A DNA stretch of 64,000 nucleotides from Klebsiella variicola (GTDB taxonomy: Bacteria > Pseudomonadota > Gammaproteobacteria > Enterobacterales > Enterobacteriaceae), in NCBI RefSeq assembly GCF_000828055.2, contig NZ_CP010523.2, positions 744,001-808,000 of the forward strand, given 5' to 3'. A program made the translations under genes and the position numbers. Numbering within the stretch: position 1 is the stretch's first letter; the number at the start of each line of letters is the position of its first letter. The notes beneath the pieces are model-generated. The model searched no databases. It saw nothing but the letters and a program-made list of their open reading frames with translations, and had not been told where the DNA came from. Below are positions 1 to 8,098 of the stretch, one piece after another.

Positions 1-1074
1 AAAGCCACTAACGAGCTGCACCTGATGTATCTGCACGCCACCGATAAGGTGATGAAGGATGATAACCTGCTGGCGCTGTTTGATATCCCGAAAATCCTCT
101 GGCCGCGTCTGCGTCTCTCCTGGCAGCGCCGTCGTCATCATATGATCACCGGGCGCATGGATTTCTGCATGGACGAGCGCGGGCTGAAGGTGTACGAGTA
201 CAATGCCGACTCCGCCTCCTGCCATACCGAAGGCGGGCTGATCCTTGAACAGTGGCTGAAGCAGGGCTACTACGGCACCGGCCACAATCCGGCGGAAGGT
301 CTGCTCGATGAGCTGGCGGGGGCGTGGAAACACAGCCGGGCGCGGCCCTTCGTCCACATCATGCAGGACAAGGATCTGGAAGAGAATTACCACGCGAAAT
401 TTATCCAGCGTTCGCTGACCCAGGCCGGTTTTGAGAGCAAAATTCTCTTTGGCCTTGATGAGCTGCGCTGGGACGCTGCCGGCCAGCTGATTGACGCTGA
501 CGGGCGGCTGGTCAACTGCGTCTGGAAAACCTGGGCATGGGAAACCGCCATTGAGCAGGTGCGCGAAGTCAGCGCCGATGAGTACGCGGCGGTGCCGATT
601 CGTACCGGACATCCGCAGAATGAGGTGCGGCTGATTGACGTCCTGCTGCGTCCTGAAGTATTGGTATTCGAACCCCTGTGGACGGTGATCCCGGGTAACA
701 AAGCGATTCTGCCGGTGCTGTGGTCGCTGTTCCCGCATCATCGCTATCTGCTGGATACCGATTTTGTGGTTAACGACGAGCTGGCGAAAACCGGCTATGC
801 CGTGAAGCCCATTTCCGGACGCTGCGGGAACAATATCGATTTGATCGGTCCTCAGGATGAGGTTCTGGATAAGACCAGCGGCCAGTTTGTCGATCGCAAG
901 AATATCTACCAGCAGCTGTGGTGCCTGCCGAAAGTGGACGGTAAGTACATTCAGGTGTGCACATTTACCGTCGGCGGTAACTACGGCGGTACCTGCCTGC
1001 GCGGCGATTCGTCGCTGGTGGTGAAAAAAGAGAGCGATATCGAGCCGTTAATCGTTTTGAAAGACAAAGCATGA
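1..1074 (+). CDS. gss: Glutathionylspermidine synthetase/amidase, C-terminal part (5' end outside window)
   Basis: The reading frame is already open at base 1 and runs 357 codons to a TGA, so only the C-terminal part is present. This half of the bifunctional cytosolic enzyme is the ATP-grasp-like synthetase that couples glutathione to spermidine with ATP; the N-terminal amidase, which hydrolyses the conjugate, lies upstream of the window. E. coli Gss has about 619 residues, so the fragment begins near residue 262. Motifs such as SGRCGNNI and YIQVCTFTVGGNYGGTCLR match the synthetase family. It fits the polyamine and glutathione genes further along (speC, speA, speB, metK, gshB). Confidence 0.93.
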   Translation, partial: KATNELHLMYLHATDKVMKDDNLLALFDIPKILWPRLRLSWQRRRHHMITGRMDFCMDERGLKVYEYNADSASCHTEGGLILEQWLKQGYYGTGHNPAEGLLDELAGAWKHSRARPFVHIMQDKDLEENYHAKFIQRSLTQAGFESKILFGLDELRWDAAGQLIDADGRLVNCVWKTWAWETAIEQVREVSADEYAAVPIRTGHPQNEVRLIDVLLRPEVLVFEPLWTVIPGNKAILPVLWSLFPHHRYLLDTDFVVNDELAKTGYAVKPISGRCGNNIDLIGPQDEVLDKTSGQFVDRKNIYQQLWCLPKVDGKYIQVCTFTVGGNYGGTCLRGDSSLVVKKESDIEPLIVLKDKA

Positions 1075-1219
1075 CGTGCGAAACCCGGGTAGCGGCATAC
1101 CCCTGTCCGGGTGACAACGTACAGAAAAGGATAGCCCCGGCATGGTCAGCGCCGCCGGGGAACACCTGCAACGAAGCGAAGATAATTAACACAACAACAA
1201 GACAGAAAAGGAAAATAGT

Positions 1220-2401
1220 ATGCACGATCGGCGTCTCGCCGCCCGCGCGGGTGAACTCAAGCCCTCCGCCGTCCGCGAACTTCTCAAGCACAGTAAACTG
1301 CCCGGCGTGATCTCGCTTGGCGGCGGCATTCCGGCCCCGGAATTGTTTGATACCGAAGGCCTGGAGCTGGCGGTGCAGAAGGTGATGAGCGAACGTTTTC
1401 ATGACGCATTCCAGTACGGTCTGACGGAGGGCTACCCGCCGCTACGTCAGGCGGTGAGTGAAATCTGTCACTCCCGTGGCGTGACCTGTTCTCCCGCTCA
1501 GGTCTATATCACCTCCGGCTCGCAGCAATCGCTGGATATCGTTGCTCGTACGCTGCTCGATCCAGGTGACACTATCGTCGTTGAACGTCCCACCTATCTG
1601 GCGGCGCTGCAGGTGTTTCAGCTGGCGCAGGCCAATATTCTCAGTGTCGACACCGATGATGACGGGATGCTGGTGGAGCAACTGGCCGACCTGCTGGAGA
1701 CCACCCGCGTCAAAGCCGTTTATCTGGTGCCGACGTTCGGCAACCCCGGCGGCAAAACGCTGAGCGAGACGCGTCGTCGTCGCCTGGTTGAACTGGCGAA
1801 AAAATATGACTTCGTCATTCTGGAAGACGATCCCTATGGCGAAATTAGCTTCACTGACGCCGTTCGACGCCCGCTCTATCAGCACGCGGTTGAGCTGGGC
1901 TGTGAAGATCAGGTGGTCTACACCTCGACCTTTTCGAAGATCCTCGCGCCGGGGATGCGCATCGGCTGGGTCGTGATGCCGGACTGGCTGGCGCAGCAGA
2001 CGGTGATCGTCAAGCAGGCGGCGGATCTGCATACCAATATGCTTTCGCAGGTGATCACCGCGGAGTACCTCGGCATGAACCGGCTGGAGAACCAGATCGC
2101 GTTGATTCGCGAAGACTACCGCAAGAAGTGTGTGGCGCTGGCCGACGCGCTGGAAAGCCGCCTTGGCGAGCACCTGGAATTCAGCCGCCCGCAGGGGGGC
2201 ATGTTCCTGTGGGCGCGTTTCCGCTATCCGTTCGATACCATGGAATGGATGAAGAAAACGCTGGAAAACGGCGTAGTCTACGTTCCTGGCGAAGCGTTCT
2301 ATCACGATAAGCCGGATACCCGTACTCTGCGTCTCTCCTACTCCACGGTGTCTGAGGCCGGGTTGCTGACGGCCGTTGAGCGGCTGGCGGCCTCCCTGTA
2401 A
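1220..2401 (+). CDS. PLP-dependent class I/II aminotransferase (2-aminoadipate transaminase-like)
   Basis: The 393-residue product is a fold-type I aminotransferase. The PLP lysine is K240 in STFSKILAPGMRIGW, and the upstream EDDPYGE and TFGNPGG motifs are typical of the LysN/MocR-type aminotransferase branch. No N-terminal GntR DNA-binding domain is present, so this is a free-standing enzyme rather than a MocR regulator. The ATG is preceded by an AAAGGAAAA ribosome-binding site. The 145-bp gap after gss suggests its own promoter or loose co-transcription. The amino-acid substrate cannot be read from the sequence. Confidence 0.88.
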   Translation: MHDRRLAARAGELKPSAVRELLKHSKLPGVISLGGGIPAPELFDTEGLELAVQKVMSERFHDAFQYGLTEGYPPLRQAVSEICHSRGVTCSPAQVYITSGSQQSLDIVARTLLDPGDTIVVERPTYLAALQVFQLAQANILSVDTDDDGMLVEQLADLLETTRVKAVYLVPTFGNPGGKTLSETRRRRLVELAKKYDFVILEDDPYGEISFTDAVRRPLYQHAVELGCEDQVVYTSTFSKILAPGMRIGWVVMPDWLAQQTVIVKQAADLHTNMLSQVITAEYLGMNRLENQIALIREDYRKKCVALADALESRLGEHLEFSRPQGGMFLWARFRYPFDTMEWMKKTLENGVVYVPGEAFYHDKPDTRTLRLSYSTVSEAGLLTAVERLAASL

Positions 2402-2408
2402 TGACTCT

Positions 2409-2438
2409 GCTGTGCGCCGCTTAACGACGGCGCACAGC
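2409..2438 (+). terminator. Hairpin after the aminotransferase gene
   Basis: GCTGTGCGCCG pairs perfectly with CGGCGCACAGC around an 8-base loop, 8 bp after the aminotransferase stop codon. The following bases are only weakly T-rich, so termination may be partial. Confidence 0.5.
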
Positions 2439-2487
2439 CCTTCGCGGCGAGAGCGGGAGGAACTGACGTTAGCGTCCAGCGCCAGGG

Positions 2488-2577
2488 TCAATCTGTCTCG
2501 GCGATCCGGTCATCCAGCCAGACCAGCATCAGCGATGCGAGAAAAGCAACCGCAAAGGTGCCAATAAACAACCACAT
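2488..2577 (-). CDS. Small single-pass membrane protein, 29 residues
   Basis: This short reading frame starts MWLFIGTFAVAFLASLMLVW and ends with a charged tail (LDDRIAETD). Residues 2-20 form one hydrophobic helix, which is the profile of enterobacterial small inner-membrane proteins. A GAGGGA ribosome-binding site lies 6 bases before the ATG. It is located convergently behind the aminotransferase gene. I do not recognise a named family, and the function is unknown. The support is the good start signal combined with a clean transmembrane segment. Confidence 0.55.
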   Translation of the reverse strand: MWLFIGTFAVAFLASLMLVWLDDRIAETD

Positions 2578-2597
2578 AAATGTCCCTCGCGGGTTAA

Positions 2598-2786
2598 TTA
2601 TTTTTCTGATTTTACCGGAGAGCGATCGTTTCGGTCGGAGATGGAGATTTTTGTCCCAGCAGAATGGCTGGCGAGAGAGAAAAAGTCATCGGCATCAATA
2701 TCGAAGTTGAGAATAATTTCCCTGTATTTCCCACCGTTAATCAATGCGTTGGCTTCTTTAATACTACTGGCAATAATGACTGGCAT
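2598..2786 (-). CDS. Hypothetical small protein, 62 residues
   Basis: From the ATG at 2786 the product begins MPVIIASSIKEANALINGG and is acidic in the middle (NFDIDADDFF). The frame can be extended to a TTG at 2846, which would add 20 hydrophobic residues and give 82 in all, but neither start has a strong ribosome-binding site. Base composition is more AT-rich than the flanking core genes. I do not recognise a family. It could be a decayed or strain-variable gene. Confidence 0.4.
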   Translation of the reverse strand: MPVIIASSIKEANALINGGKYREIILNFDIDADDFFSLASHSAGTKISISDRNDRSPVKSEK

Positions 2787-2892
2787 CAGTTTTATCTCAT
2801 TTTGAAAACTGAGAAGCAAAATAAGAGTTAGTTCGTACCAGATCAACTACTTTTTATAGTATGTCGCAGCAGAAAAAAACGTCATATCGCGG

Positions 2893-2908
2893 CCCCGCAA
2901 GAGCGGGG
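2893..2908. terminator. Short GC hairpin
   Basis: CCCCGC and GCGGGG pair around an AAGA loop, followed on the + strand by TGTTTTA. It lies downstream of the minus-strand hypothetical gene that ends at 2986 and could limit its transcript. Confidence 0.4.
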
Positions 2909-2985
2909 TGTTTTATGGCGGTCATCTGGCTACCAACAGCACAATCTCATTCGACGTTGAAGATATACTGCGATTTCGCCCCCCA

Positions 2986-3330
2986 TCAGGATGATTTTCC
3001 CTGCTGTTTTTCGCGCAATATCTCGCCACAGCGCTGCCGATCTTCGCCCAGTGTTTGCTGCTCCTGCGCGCTGAGCTGGCGCCAGGTGTCCAGCATCCGC
3101 TGCCCCAGCGCCGGCAGGTAATGGGTTTTATGCAATGCATAGTCCGAATTTCCCCCTTCGACGATATTTTGCATATCGTGGAGGAACTGGCGGCTGTCGT
3201 CATGATCGATCATGCAAAAGACTGCCCGGTAGTAGGCTTCTTCATCTGCGGTGTAATGCGGGGTGAACCACCAGACCAGCAGCGCGATAAGCGCCAAAAG
3301 CGGGATAATAAAAGGTAATTTTTTCAACAT
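2986..3330 (-). CDS. Hypothetical membrane-anchored protein, 114 residues
   Basis: The product starts MLKKLPFIIPLLALIALLVWW, a membrane anchor or uncleaved signal of about 20 residues. It continues as a soluble, polar, mostly helical domain rich in Q, E and R. The ATG at 3330 is preferred over an in-frame TTG at 3351. The domain after the anchor would face the periplasm if the anchor inserts N-in. Two Cys residues (in FCMIDHD and RQRCGE) could form a disulfide. No family is recognised. Confidence 0.55.
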   Translation of the reverse strand: MLKKLPFIIPLLALIALLVWWFTPHYTADEEAYYRAVFCMIDHDDSRQFLHDMQNIVEGGNSDYALHKTHYLPALGQRMLDTWRQLSAQEQQTLGEDRQRCGEILREKQQGKSS

Positions 3331-3389
3331 CAGTTTTTCGGTCGGAGACAATCAGCCGTCAGTGTACCTGCAATGACGGCCTGATGTAA

Positions 3390-3413
3390 GCGCCGGCCCC
3401 GGCGGGCCGGCGC
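3390..3413 (-). terminator. GC-rich hairpin after the SDR gene
   Basis: GCGCCGGCC and GGCCGGCGC form a perfect 9-bp stem with a 6-base loop, 3 bp downstream of the minus-strand SDR stop codon. No T-run follows, so it may instead protect the mRNA 3' end. Confidence 0.4.
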
Positions 3414-3416
3414 AGG

Positions 3417-4019
3417 CTAGTAGCCGACCGGGTAGATGCGGCCGGTCTGAACGCCTTCAATGCTGCGACGATAGGCCTGCGCCACGGCGGCGGCGGGGAC
3501 GCTGGCAAAGCCCGGGAAAAAGTCGCCGTAGGCCGCCAGCGACTCGCTGAGCACGGTGGGGCTAATGAGATTGATGCGGATCCCGCGTGGCAGTTCGCAG
3601 GCGGCGGCGCGCACAAAGCCTTCCAGACCGGCGTTGACCGTCGTGGCATTGACGCCCTGAGCAATGGGCTCCTGGGCGACAATACCGCTGACCAGAGTAA
3701 TCGACCCGCCGTCACGCAGGAAATGCTGCCCGATCAGCGCCAGGCGAATTTGCCCCAGCAGCTTGTCCTGCAGCCCGAGGTTGAACTGACTGTCGGTCAT
3801 GGTGCTTAACGGCCCAAAGTGCAGATTGCCGGTGGTGGAGACAATCGCATCTACTTCGCCCGTTTGGGCAAATAGCGCCTCGACGCTCTCCTGCGAGGTG
3901 ATATCCACCTGATAATCTCTCCGGGTGCGGCCGACGCGGATAACGTCATGTCTCTGGCTCAGCTCTTCGCTGACCGCGCGACCGATGGTGCCGCTGGCAC
4001 CGATAACGATAATTTTCAT
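3417..4019 (-). CDS. Short-chain dehydrogenase/reductase (SDR), NAD(P)-dependent
   Basis: The 200-residue product opens with the Rossmann nucleotide-binding motif GASGTIG at residues 7-13. It continues with a short DxxS segment (VDITSQES) and a central STTGNLHFG segment in place of the usual NNAG. A catalytic-site-like LVSG stretch follows, but the classical YxxxK pair is not obvious, as in other short atypical SDRs. It is divergent from the LysR-type regulator at 4117, the usual arrangement for a regulator and its target. The substrate is unknown. Confidence 0.85.
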   Translation of the reverse strand: MKIIVIGASGTIGRAVSEELSQRHDVIRVGRTRRDYQVDITSQESVEALFAQTGEVDAIVSTTGNLHFGPLSTMTDSQFNLGLQDKLLGQIRLALIGQHFLRDGGSITLVSGIVAQEPIAQGVNATTVNAGLEGFVRAAACELPRGIRINLISPTVLSESLAAYGDFFPGFASVPAAAVAQAYRRSIEGVQTGRIYPVGY

Positions 4020-4085
4020 GGCTGTCTCCTGATGAGGTGAGACGCTATTCTTTAATAAAACGAATATCGGATAAACTGGCTAAAA

Positions 4086-4112
4086 GTTAGAACATTACTA
4101 ACCAGAGGTTAG
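4086..4112. promoter_or_regulatory. Candidate LysR-type operator between the SDR and regulator genes
   Basis: Three regularly spaced half-sites are visible. GTTAG and CTAAC are separated by 7 bases, and the second overlaps CTAACC-AGA-GGTTAG, a perfect 6-bp inverted repeat. The last half-site ends 4 bases before the regulator ATG, so a bound regulator could cover its own start region (autorepression) and act on the divergent SDR promoter. Confidence 0.5.
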
Positions 4113-4116
4113 CAAT

Positions 4117-5028
4117 ATGGATAAGCTGCGAGGGATGGAGACGTTTATTGCCGTGGTGGAGTGCGGCAGCTTTACCGGGGCGGCGTCGCGCCTGGGGCTG
4201 TCGGCGGTGATGGTCGGGAAATATATCGCCCAGCTGGAAAGCCAGCTGGCGACGCGTCTGCTGGAGCGTAACACCCGACGCCAGAGCCTCACCGACGCCG
4301 GGCGGGTCTATTTTGACGAAGCGAAACGGGTGATGGAGCAGGTCTCCATCGCCGAAAGCGCGGTCGAGCGGCTGCGGCTGGCGCCCGCCGGCACCCTGCG
4401 GGTGAGCGCCCCCACCTCGTTTGGCGCCAGCGTGATCGCGCCCCTGACCGCCACCTTCCTGCAGGCCTGGCCTGCGGTCCGGGTGGAACTGGATCTGACT
4501 AACCGGATGGTCGATCTGGTGGATGAGGGGGTCGATCTGGCGATCCGGATTGGCGAGATCCATCAGGAGGATCTGGTGGCCCGCTATCTGGCGCCGTATC
4601 GGATGGTGATCTGCGCCGCGCCGGCTTATCTGGCGCGTTACGGGACCCCCGGGACGCCAGAGGATCTCGCCGATCATCTCTGCCTGTCCCATACGGTCTG
4701 GACCGCCCGCAATGAGTGGCGGCTGCCGGGCATGGAGGGGGAAGTGCGCTGGAAACGCGATGCGATTTTACGCTGCAATGATGGCTACGCGCTGCGCCAG
4801 GCGGCAATCGCCGGGGCCGGGCTGCTGATGCAGCCGGAGGTGCTGCTGGCCGATGCGCTGACCAGCGGCAGCCTGGTGCGGGTGCTGGAGGCCTGGACCC
4901 CGCAGCCGAGACCCGTGCATCTGCTCTGGCGCCAGGATCGTCGGCCCCTGCCGAAGCTGACGCAGTTTATCGCCCATCTTCAGCAGGGAATGGCCGACGC
5001 GCTGACAATGACCCGCGCGTCGGAATAA
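4117..5028 (+). CDS. LysR-family transcriptional regulator
   Basis: The 303-residue protein has the LysR winged-helix domain at about residues 1-60 (METFIAVVECGSFTGAASRLGLS). A substrate-binding effector domain follows from about residue 88 (GTLRVSAPTSFG). The layout is of the CrgA/PA-type LysR group, which commonly controls an adjacent divergent oxidoreductase. It sits head-to-head with the SDR gene, and its stop codon abuts the convergent cystathionine lyase gene. The ligand is unknown. Confidence 0.9.
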   Translation: MDKLRGMETFIAVVECGSFTGAASRLGLSAVMVGKYIAQLESQLATRLLERNTRRQSLTDAGRVYFDEAKRVMEQVSIAESAVERLRLAPAGTLRVSAPTSFGASVIAPLTATFLQAWPAVRVELDLTNRMVDLVDEGVDLAIRIGEIHQEDLVARYLAPYRMVICAAPAYLARYGTPGTPEDLADHLCLSHTVWTARNEWRLPGMEGEVRWKRDAILRCNDGYALRQAAIAGAGLLMQPEVLLADALTSGSLVRVLEAWTPQPRPVHLLWRQDRRPLPKLTQFIAHLQQGMADALTMTRASE

Positions 5029-6177
5029 TCACTCCTCCCGCAGCGCCTGCTGCCAGTCGGCAATCAGATCGTTGGGATCTTCGATCCCCACCGACAGGCG
5101 GATCAGCTGGGGCGTGATGCCATTCGCCAGACGTTTCTCCAGCGGGATCGAGGCATGGGTCATGCTGAAGGGCTGGCTCACCAGACTCTCCACGCCGCCC
5201 AGGCTCTCCGCAAGCGTAAACCAGCGCAGCTTGCTGATAATGCGCTCGGCGTAACCTTCATCGCCCTTCACCACCACCGAAATCATGCCGCCGGGCAGCG
5301 CCATTTGCTGCCGCGCCAACTGATGATGCGGGTGCGAGGCCAGCCAGGGGAACCAGACTCGCTCCACTTCCGGCTGCTGTTCCAGCCATTCGGCGAGCTG
5401 CAGCGCGTTCGCGCTGTGGCGCTCCATCCGCAGCGCCAGGGTACGGATACCACGTAGCGTCAGGAAGCTGCTGAACGGGTCAAGTACCCCGCCTACCGCA
5501 TTCTGCAGATAGCCAAGCTTTTCCGCGAGCTCGGAGTTATCGCCAACCACCGCCAGGCCGGCGACGACATCGGAATGGCCGTTGAGGTATTTGGTCGCGG
5601 AGTGCACCACAATATCAAATCCATGCTCCAGCGGGCGATGGATCGCCGGCGAGGCGAAGGTGTTATCGGCGACGCTGATCAGGTTATGGCGTCGCGCGAT
5701 GGCGGCGATGGCGCTGAGATCCGCCAGCTTCAGCAGCGGGTTGGTGGGCGTTTCCACCCAGATCATGCGCGTATCGGGGCGGATCGCCGCTTCAATCCCC
5801 TTCAGGTCGTCGGGTTTCACCCAGCTCACCTGCAGACCAGCGCTACGGCGGCGCACGTTTTCCAGCAGGCGGTAAGTGCCGCCATACACATCATCGACCG
5901 CCACCAGGTGACTGTCCTTATCCAGCAGCTCCAGCACGGTGGAGATGGCGGCCAGCCCGGAGGCGAACGCGTAGCCGCGCGTGCCGTTTTCCAGGTCGGC
6001 GATCGCCGTCTCCAGCGCGTGGCGGGTAGGGTTCCCGCTGCGGGAATATTCATAGCCGGTATGCTGCCCCGGCGCCGGCTGAGCAAAAGTGGAGGTGGCG
6101 TAAATCGGCGGCATCACTGCGCCGTGGCTGTCGGTGAAGGTTCCGCTATGTACGCTCAGGGTGTGGATAGATGACAT
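5029..6177 (-). CDS. mtcC: Cystathionine gamma-lyase (reverse transsulfuration)
   Basis: The 382-residue product belongs to the Cys/Met-metabolism PLP family. The PLP lysine is K196 in SATKYLNGHSD, with D171 in VADNTFASP and the YSRSGNPTR motif near residue 44. It would cleave cystathionine to cysteine, 2-oxobutyrate and ammonia. It lies 11 bp downstream of the cystathionine beta-synthase gene on the same strand, forming a two-gene reverse-transsulfuration operon. Such a pair is described in K. pneumoniae as mtcBC and is absent from E. coli K-12. A gamma-synthase activity cannot be excluded from sequence alone, but the operon context favours the lyase. Confidence 0.87.
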   Translation of the reverse strand: MSSIHTLSVHSGTFTDSHGAVMPPIYATSTFAQPAPGQHTGYEYSRSGNPTRHALETAIADLENGTRGYAFASGLAAISTVLELLDKDSHLVAVDDVYGGTYRLLENVRRRSAGLQVSWVKPDDLKGIEAAIRPDTRMIWVETPTNPLLKLADLSAIAAIARRHNLISVADNTFASPAIHRPLEHGFDIVVHSATKYLNGHSDVVAGLAVVGDNSELAEKLGYLQNAVGGVLDPFSSFLTLRGIRTLALRMERHSANALQLAEWLEQQPEVERVWFPWLASHPHHQLARQQMALPGGMISVVVKGDEGYAERIISKLRWFTLAESLGGVESLVSQPFSMTHASIPLEKRLANGITPQLIRLSVGIEDPNDLIADWQQALREE

Positions 6178-6188
6178 AAAAAAATTCC

Positions 6189-7559
6189 TTATTGTGCGAC
6201 TCGGTTACGCCAGGCGGTTAGAACATCGCTGCGGGTGACCAGGCCAAGAAAACGCGCGTTGTCAGCGATCACCGCCACCAGACCGCGATCGAGAATAGCC
6301 TGCAGTTCGCTCTCTGGCGCACGCTTATCGAGAGTTTCAACATGGCGGCTCATCGCTTCGCTGACCGGCAGGGAGAAGCGTTGGCGATCGCCCTGTACGT
6401 GGCGGATCAAATCCCACTCATCGACAATGCCGACCACGTGGCCATCCTCCAGCACCGGCAGCTGGGAGATGTCATACAGCCGCATGCGGGTAAAGACTGC
6501 GGCCAGGGTGTCGTCCGGCGCGGCCGTGACGGTGGCGCCTTCGTCATGGCGCAGGGCGATAAAATCACTGAGATCGCCCTGTTCGGGCCGGGCGATCAGT
6601 CCTTGCTGGCGCATCCAGTCATCGTTGAACATTTTGGACAGGTATTTATTGCCGCTATCACAGGCGAAGGTCACCACCCGTTTCGGACGGCTTTGTGCCC
6701 GGCAGTAGCGCAGGGCGGCGCTGAGCAAGGTGCCGGTGGAAGAGCCGGCCAGCACGCCCTCGACCTGCAGCAGCTGGCGCGCAGTCTGGAACGCTTCGCT
6801 GTCGCTGACGCGATACGCGGTATGCACCCCCTCCAGCCTGGCCAGAGGCGGGATAAAATCTTCGCCGATCCCTTCGACCAGCCAGGATCCCGTTTCGCCG
6901 TAGCGACCGGTATCAACCTGATCGGCAAGGATCGAACCCGCCGGATCGGCGAGAATAAATTCCGTTTTCGGCGAGTGTTCAGCAAACCAGGCCTGAAGCC
7001 CGCCCAGCGTGCCGCCGGAGCCGACGCCGACAACGACGGCGTCAATGTCGCCCTCCAGCTGCTGATAAAGCTCCGGCGCGGTGGAGGTGGCATGGGCCAG
7101 CGGATTGGCGTCGTTATTAAACTGGTCGATATAAAAGGCGCCCGGCGTTTCATCGGCAAGGCGGCGGGCATAATCCTGATAATAGGCCGGGTGGCCTTTA
7201 TTGACGTCGGAACGGGTGAGCAGCACCGTCGCGCCCAGCGCCCGCAGGTGAAAGATTTTCTCGCGGCTCATTTTGTCCGGCACCACCAGGATCAGCCGGT
7301 AATTTTTCTGCGCCGCGATCAGCGCCAGGCCGAGGCCGGTGTTGCCGGCGGTGGCTTCGATTATCGTTCCTCCGGGCGCCAGTTTTCCCTGGCGCTCGGC
7401 TTCATTAATCATCGACAGCGCAACGCGATCTTTAATTGACCCGCCGGGATTCTGATTTTCCAGTTTTAAAAACAGACTGCAGGGGCCGGTATCCAGTTTG
7501 TGCAACTGGAGCAGGGGAGTATGACCGATCAGGTCGCTCACGGAATGAAACAGTGACAT
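6189..7559 (-). CDS. mtcB: Cystathionine beta-synthase with C-terminal CBS pair
   Basis: The 456-residue product condenses serine (or an acetylated or related form) with homocysteine to give cystathionine. The PLP lysine is K43 in GGSIKDR, the phosphate-binding loop is GSGGTLGG, and the EATAGNTG substrate loop is present. From about residue 335 a pair of CBS domains follows (for example ISQLPVLEDGHVVGIVDEWDL), the usual site of ligand regulation in this family. An ATG two codons upstream at 7565 is an alternative start with a GTGGG sequence before it. It is the first gene of the two-gene operon with mtcC and lets the cell convert methionine sulfur to cysteine. Confidence 0.87.
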   Translation of the reverse strand: MSLFHSVSDLIGHTPLLQLHKLDTGPCSLFLKLENQNPGGSIKDRVALSMINEAERQGKLAPGGTIIEATAGNTGLGLALIAAQKNYRLILVVPDKMSREKIFHLRALGATVLLTRSDVNKGHPAYYQDYARRLADETPGAFYIDQFNNDANPLAHATSTAPELYQQLEGDIDAVVVGVGSGGTLGGLQAWFAEHSPKTEFILADPAGSILADQVDTGRYGETGSWLVEGIGEDFIPPLARLEGVHTAYRVSDSEAFQTARQLLQVEGVLAGSSTGTLLSAALRYCRAQSRPKRVVTFACDSGNKYLSKMFNDDWMRQQGLIARPEQGDLSDFIALRHDEGATVTAAPDDTLAAVFTRMRLYDISQLPVLEDGHVVGIVDEWDLIRHVQGDRQRFSLPVSEAMSRHVETLDKRAPESELQAILDRGLVAVIADNARFLGLVTRSDVLTAWRNRVAQ

Positions 7560-7565
7560 AACCAT

Positions 7566-7880
7566 TTACCCACTCGTTTAAGATATTTTTGCATGGTAGA
7601 GCTGTGAAAACGGTAATTTAAAGAACATTTCTCTGACTGTTAGCGTCAAATGGAATATAAGATGCTATTTGGCCATCTGGAGGGAAAGCAGGGTAGCCAC
7701 CTGGGCGGATCGATTGCCAGAAAAGGGCGTTTTTAGCCGCTTTTGGCGAGAAAATGGCGATTTTAATCAGCGTGTTATCTGATATCTGAAAATGTATTTT
7801 CGAAAAGATTCTATGGGGAATAGGTCTTAATGGCACAGAGGATACGGCGTGGTAGAAACCCACAGATATAGGGCGCAGAA
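7566..7880. other. Non-coding stretch upstream of mtcB
   Basis: No convincing gene is seen. The stretch is comparatively AT-rich and should hold the mtcB promoter near its left end. The only sizeable open frame, on the minus strand, has no ribosome-binding site and low-complexity translation. I found no clear MetJ-type box. Confidence 0.5.
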
Positions 7881-7886
7881 AAGCAA

Positions 7887-7907
7887 AACCCAGCCATAGG
7901 CTGGGTT
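7887..7907 (-). terminator. Outermost tRNA-type terminator at the island's left border
   Basis: AACCCAGCC and GGCTGGGTT form a perfect 9-bp stem with an ATA loop, followed on the minus strand by TTTTGCTTTT. It resembles the terminator that follows pheV at 20463-20483 and sits next to a copy of the tRNA 3' end, so it looks like the original chromosomal terminator of pheV before island insertion. Confidence 0.6.
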
Positions 7908-7918
7908 CGCTGAATAAG

Positions 7919-7934
7919 TGGTGCCCGGACTCGG
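7919..7934 (-). repeat. Copy of the tRNA-Phe 3' end (core 1)
   Basis: TGGTGCCCGGACTCGG is identical to the last 16 bases of pheV on the minus strand (20494-20509). It is one of five such cores in the window and a likely relic of site-specific integration at the tRNA gene. Confidence 0.75.
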
Positions 7935-8035
7935 ACTAACGCCGGAGGCGTTGAACAGCGCGCTTGTCGCGCTGGCCCCGAAGGGGTGAGCTGCTGTGCG
8001 GCGAATAATCGAACGCAGTTCGATGGAGAGTCCGG
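7935..8035. repeat. Five-hairpin array, copy A
   Basis: About 100 bp holds five consecutive short hairpins: AACGCC-GGA-GGCGTT, CAGCGCG-CTTGT-CGCGCTG, CCCC-GAA-GGGG, GCTGC-TGT-GCGGC and CGAAC-GCA-GTTCG. Two related copies lie at the right border (20184-20284 and 20347-20447). Differences between copies fall in loops or preserve pairing, apart from one linker change in copy B. Confidence 0.75.
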
Positions 8036-8050
8036 ATGCAGAAAAGCAAA

Positions 8051-8071
8051 AACCCGCCTTTTGGGCGGGTT
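8051..8071 (-). terminator. tRNA-type terminator in repeat unit A
   Basis: AACCCGCC and GGCGGGTT form the stem with TTTTTGC following on the minus strand, identical to the pheV terminator at the other island border. Confidence 0.6.
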
Positions 8072-8082
8072 CTCTGAATAAG

Positions 8083-8098
8083 TGGTGCCCGGACTCGG
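8083..8098 (-). repeat. tRNA-Phe 3'-end core 2 (left attachment-site candidate)
   Basis: TGGTGCCCGGACTCGG again equals the 3' end of pheV. Immediately to its right the sequence changes to AT-rich, non-core DNA, so this is the best candidate for the island's left junction (attL). Confidence 0.7.

Noticed and set aside
2598..2846. The longer 82-residue version of the small hypothetical gene
   Set aside because: It needs a TTG start without a ribosome-binding site; the ATG at 2786 is the more economical choice, although also weak.
7618..7863. Possible 81-residue minus-strand gene upstream of mtcB
   Set aside because: No start signal and unconvincing composition; it lies in the likely promoter and border region.
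7919..8098. Repeats at the island borders as a CRISPR array
   Set aside because: There are only a few copies, the spacing is filled by repeated rather than unique sequence, and the units end in the tRNA 3' core. No cas genes are present.
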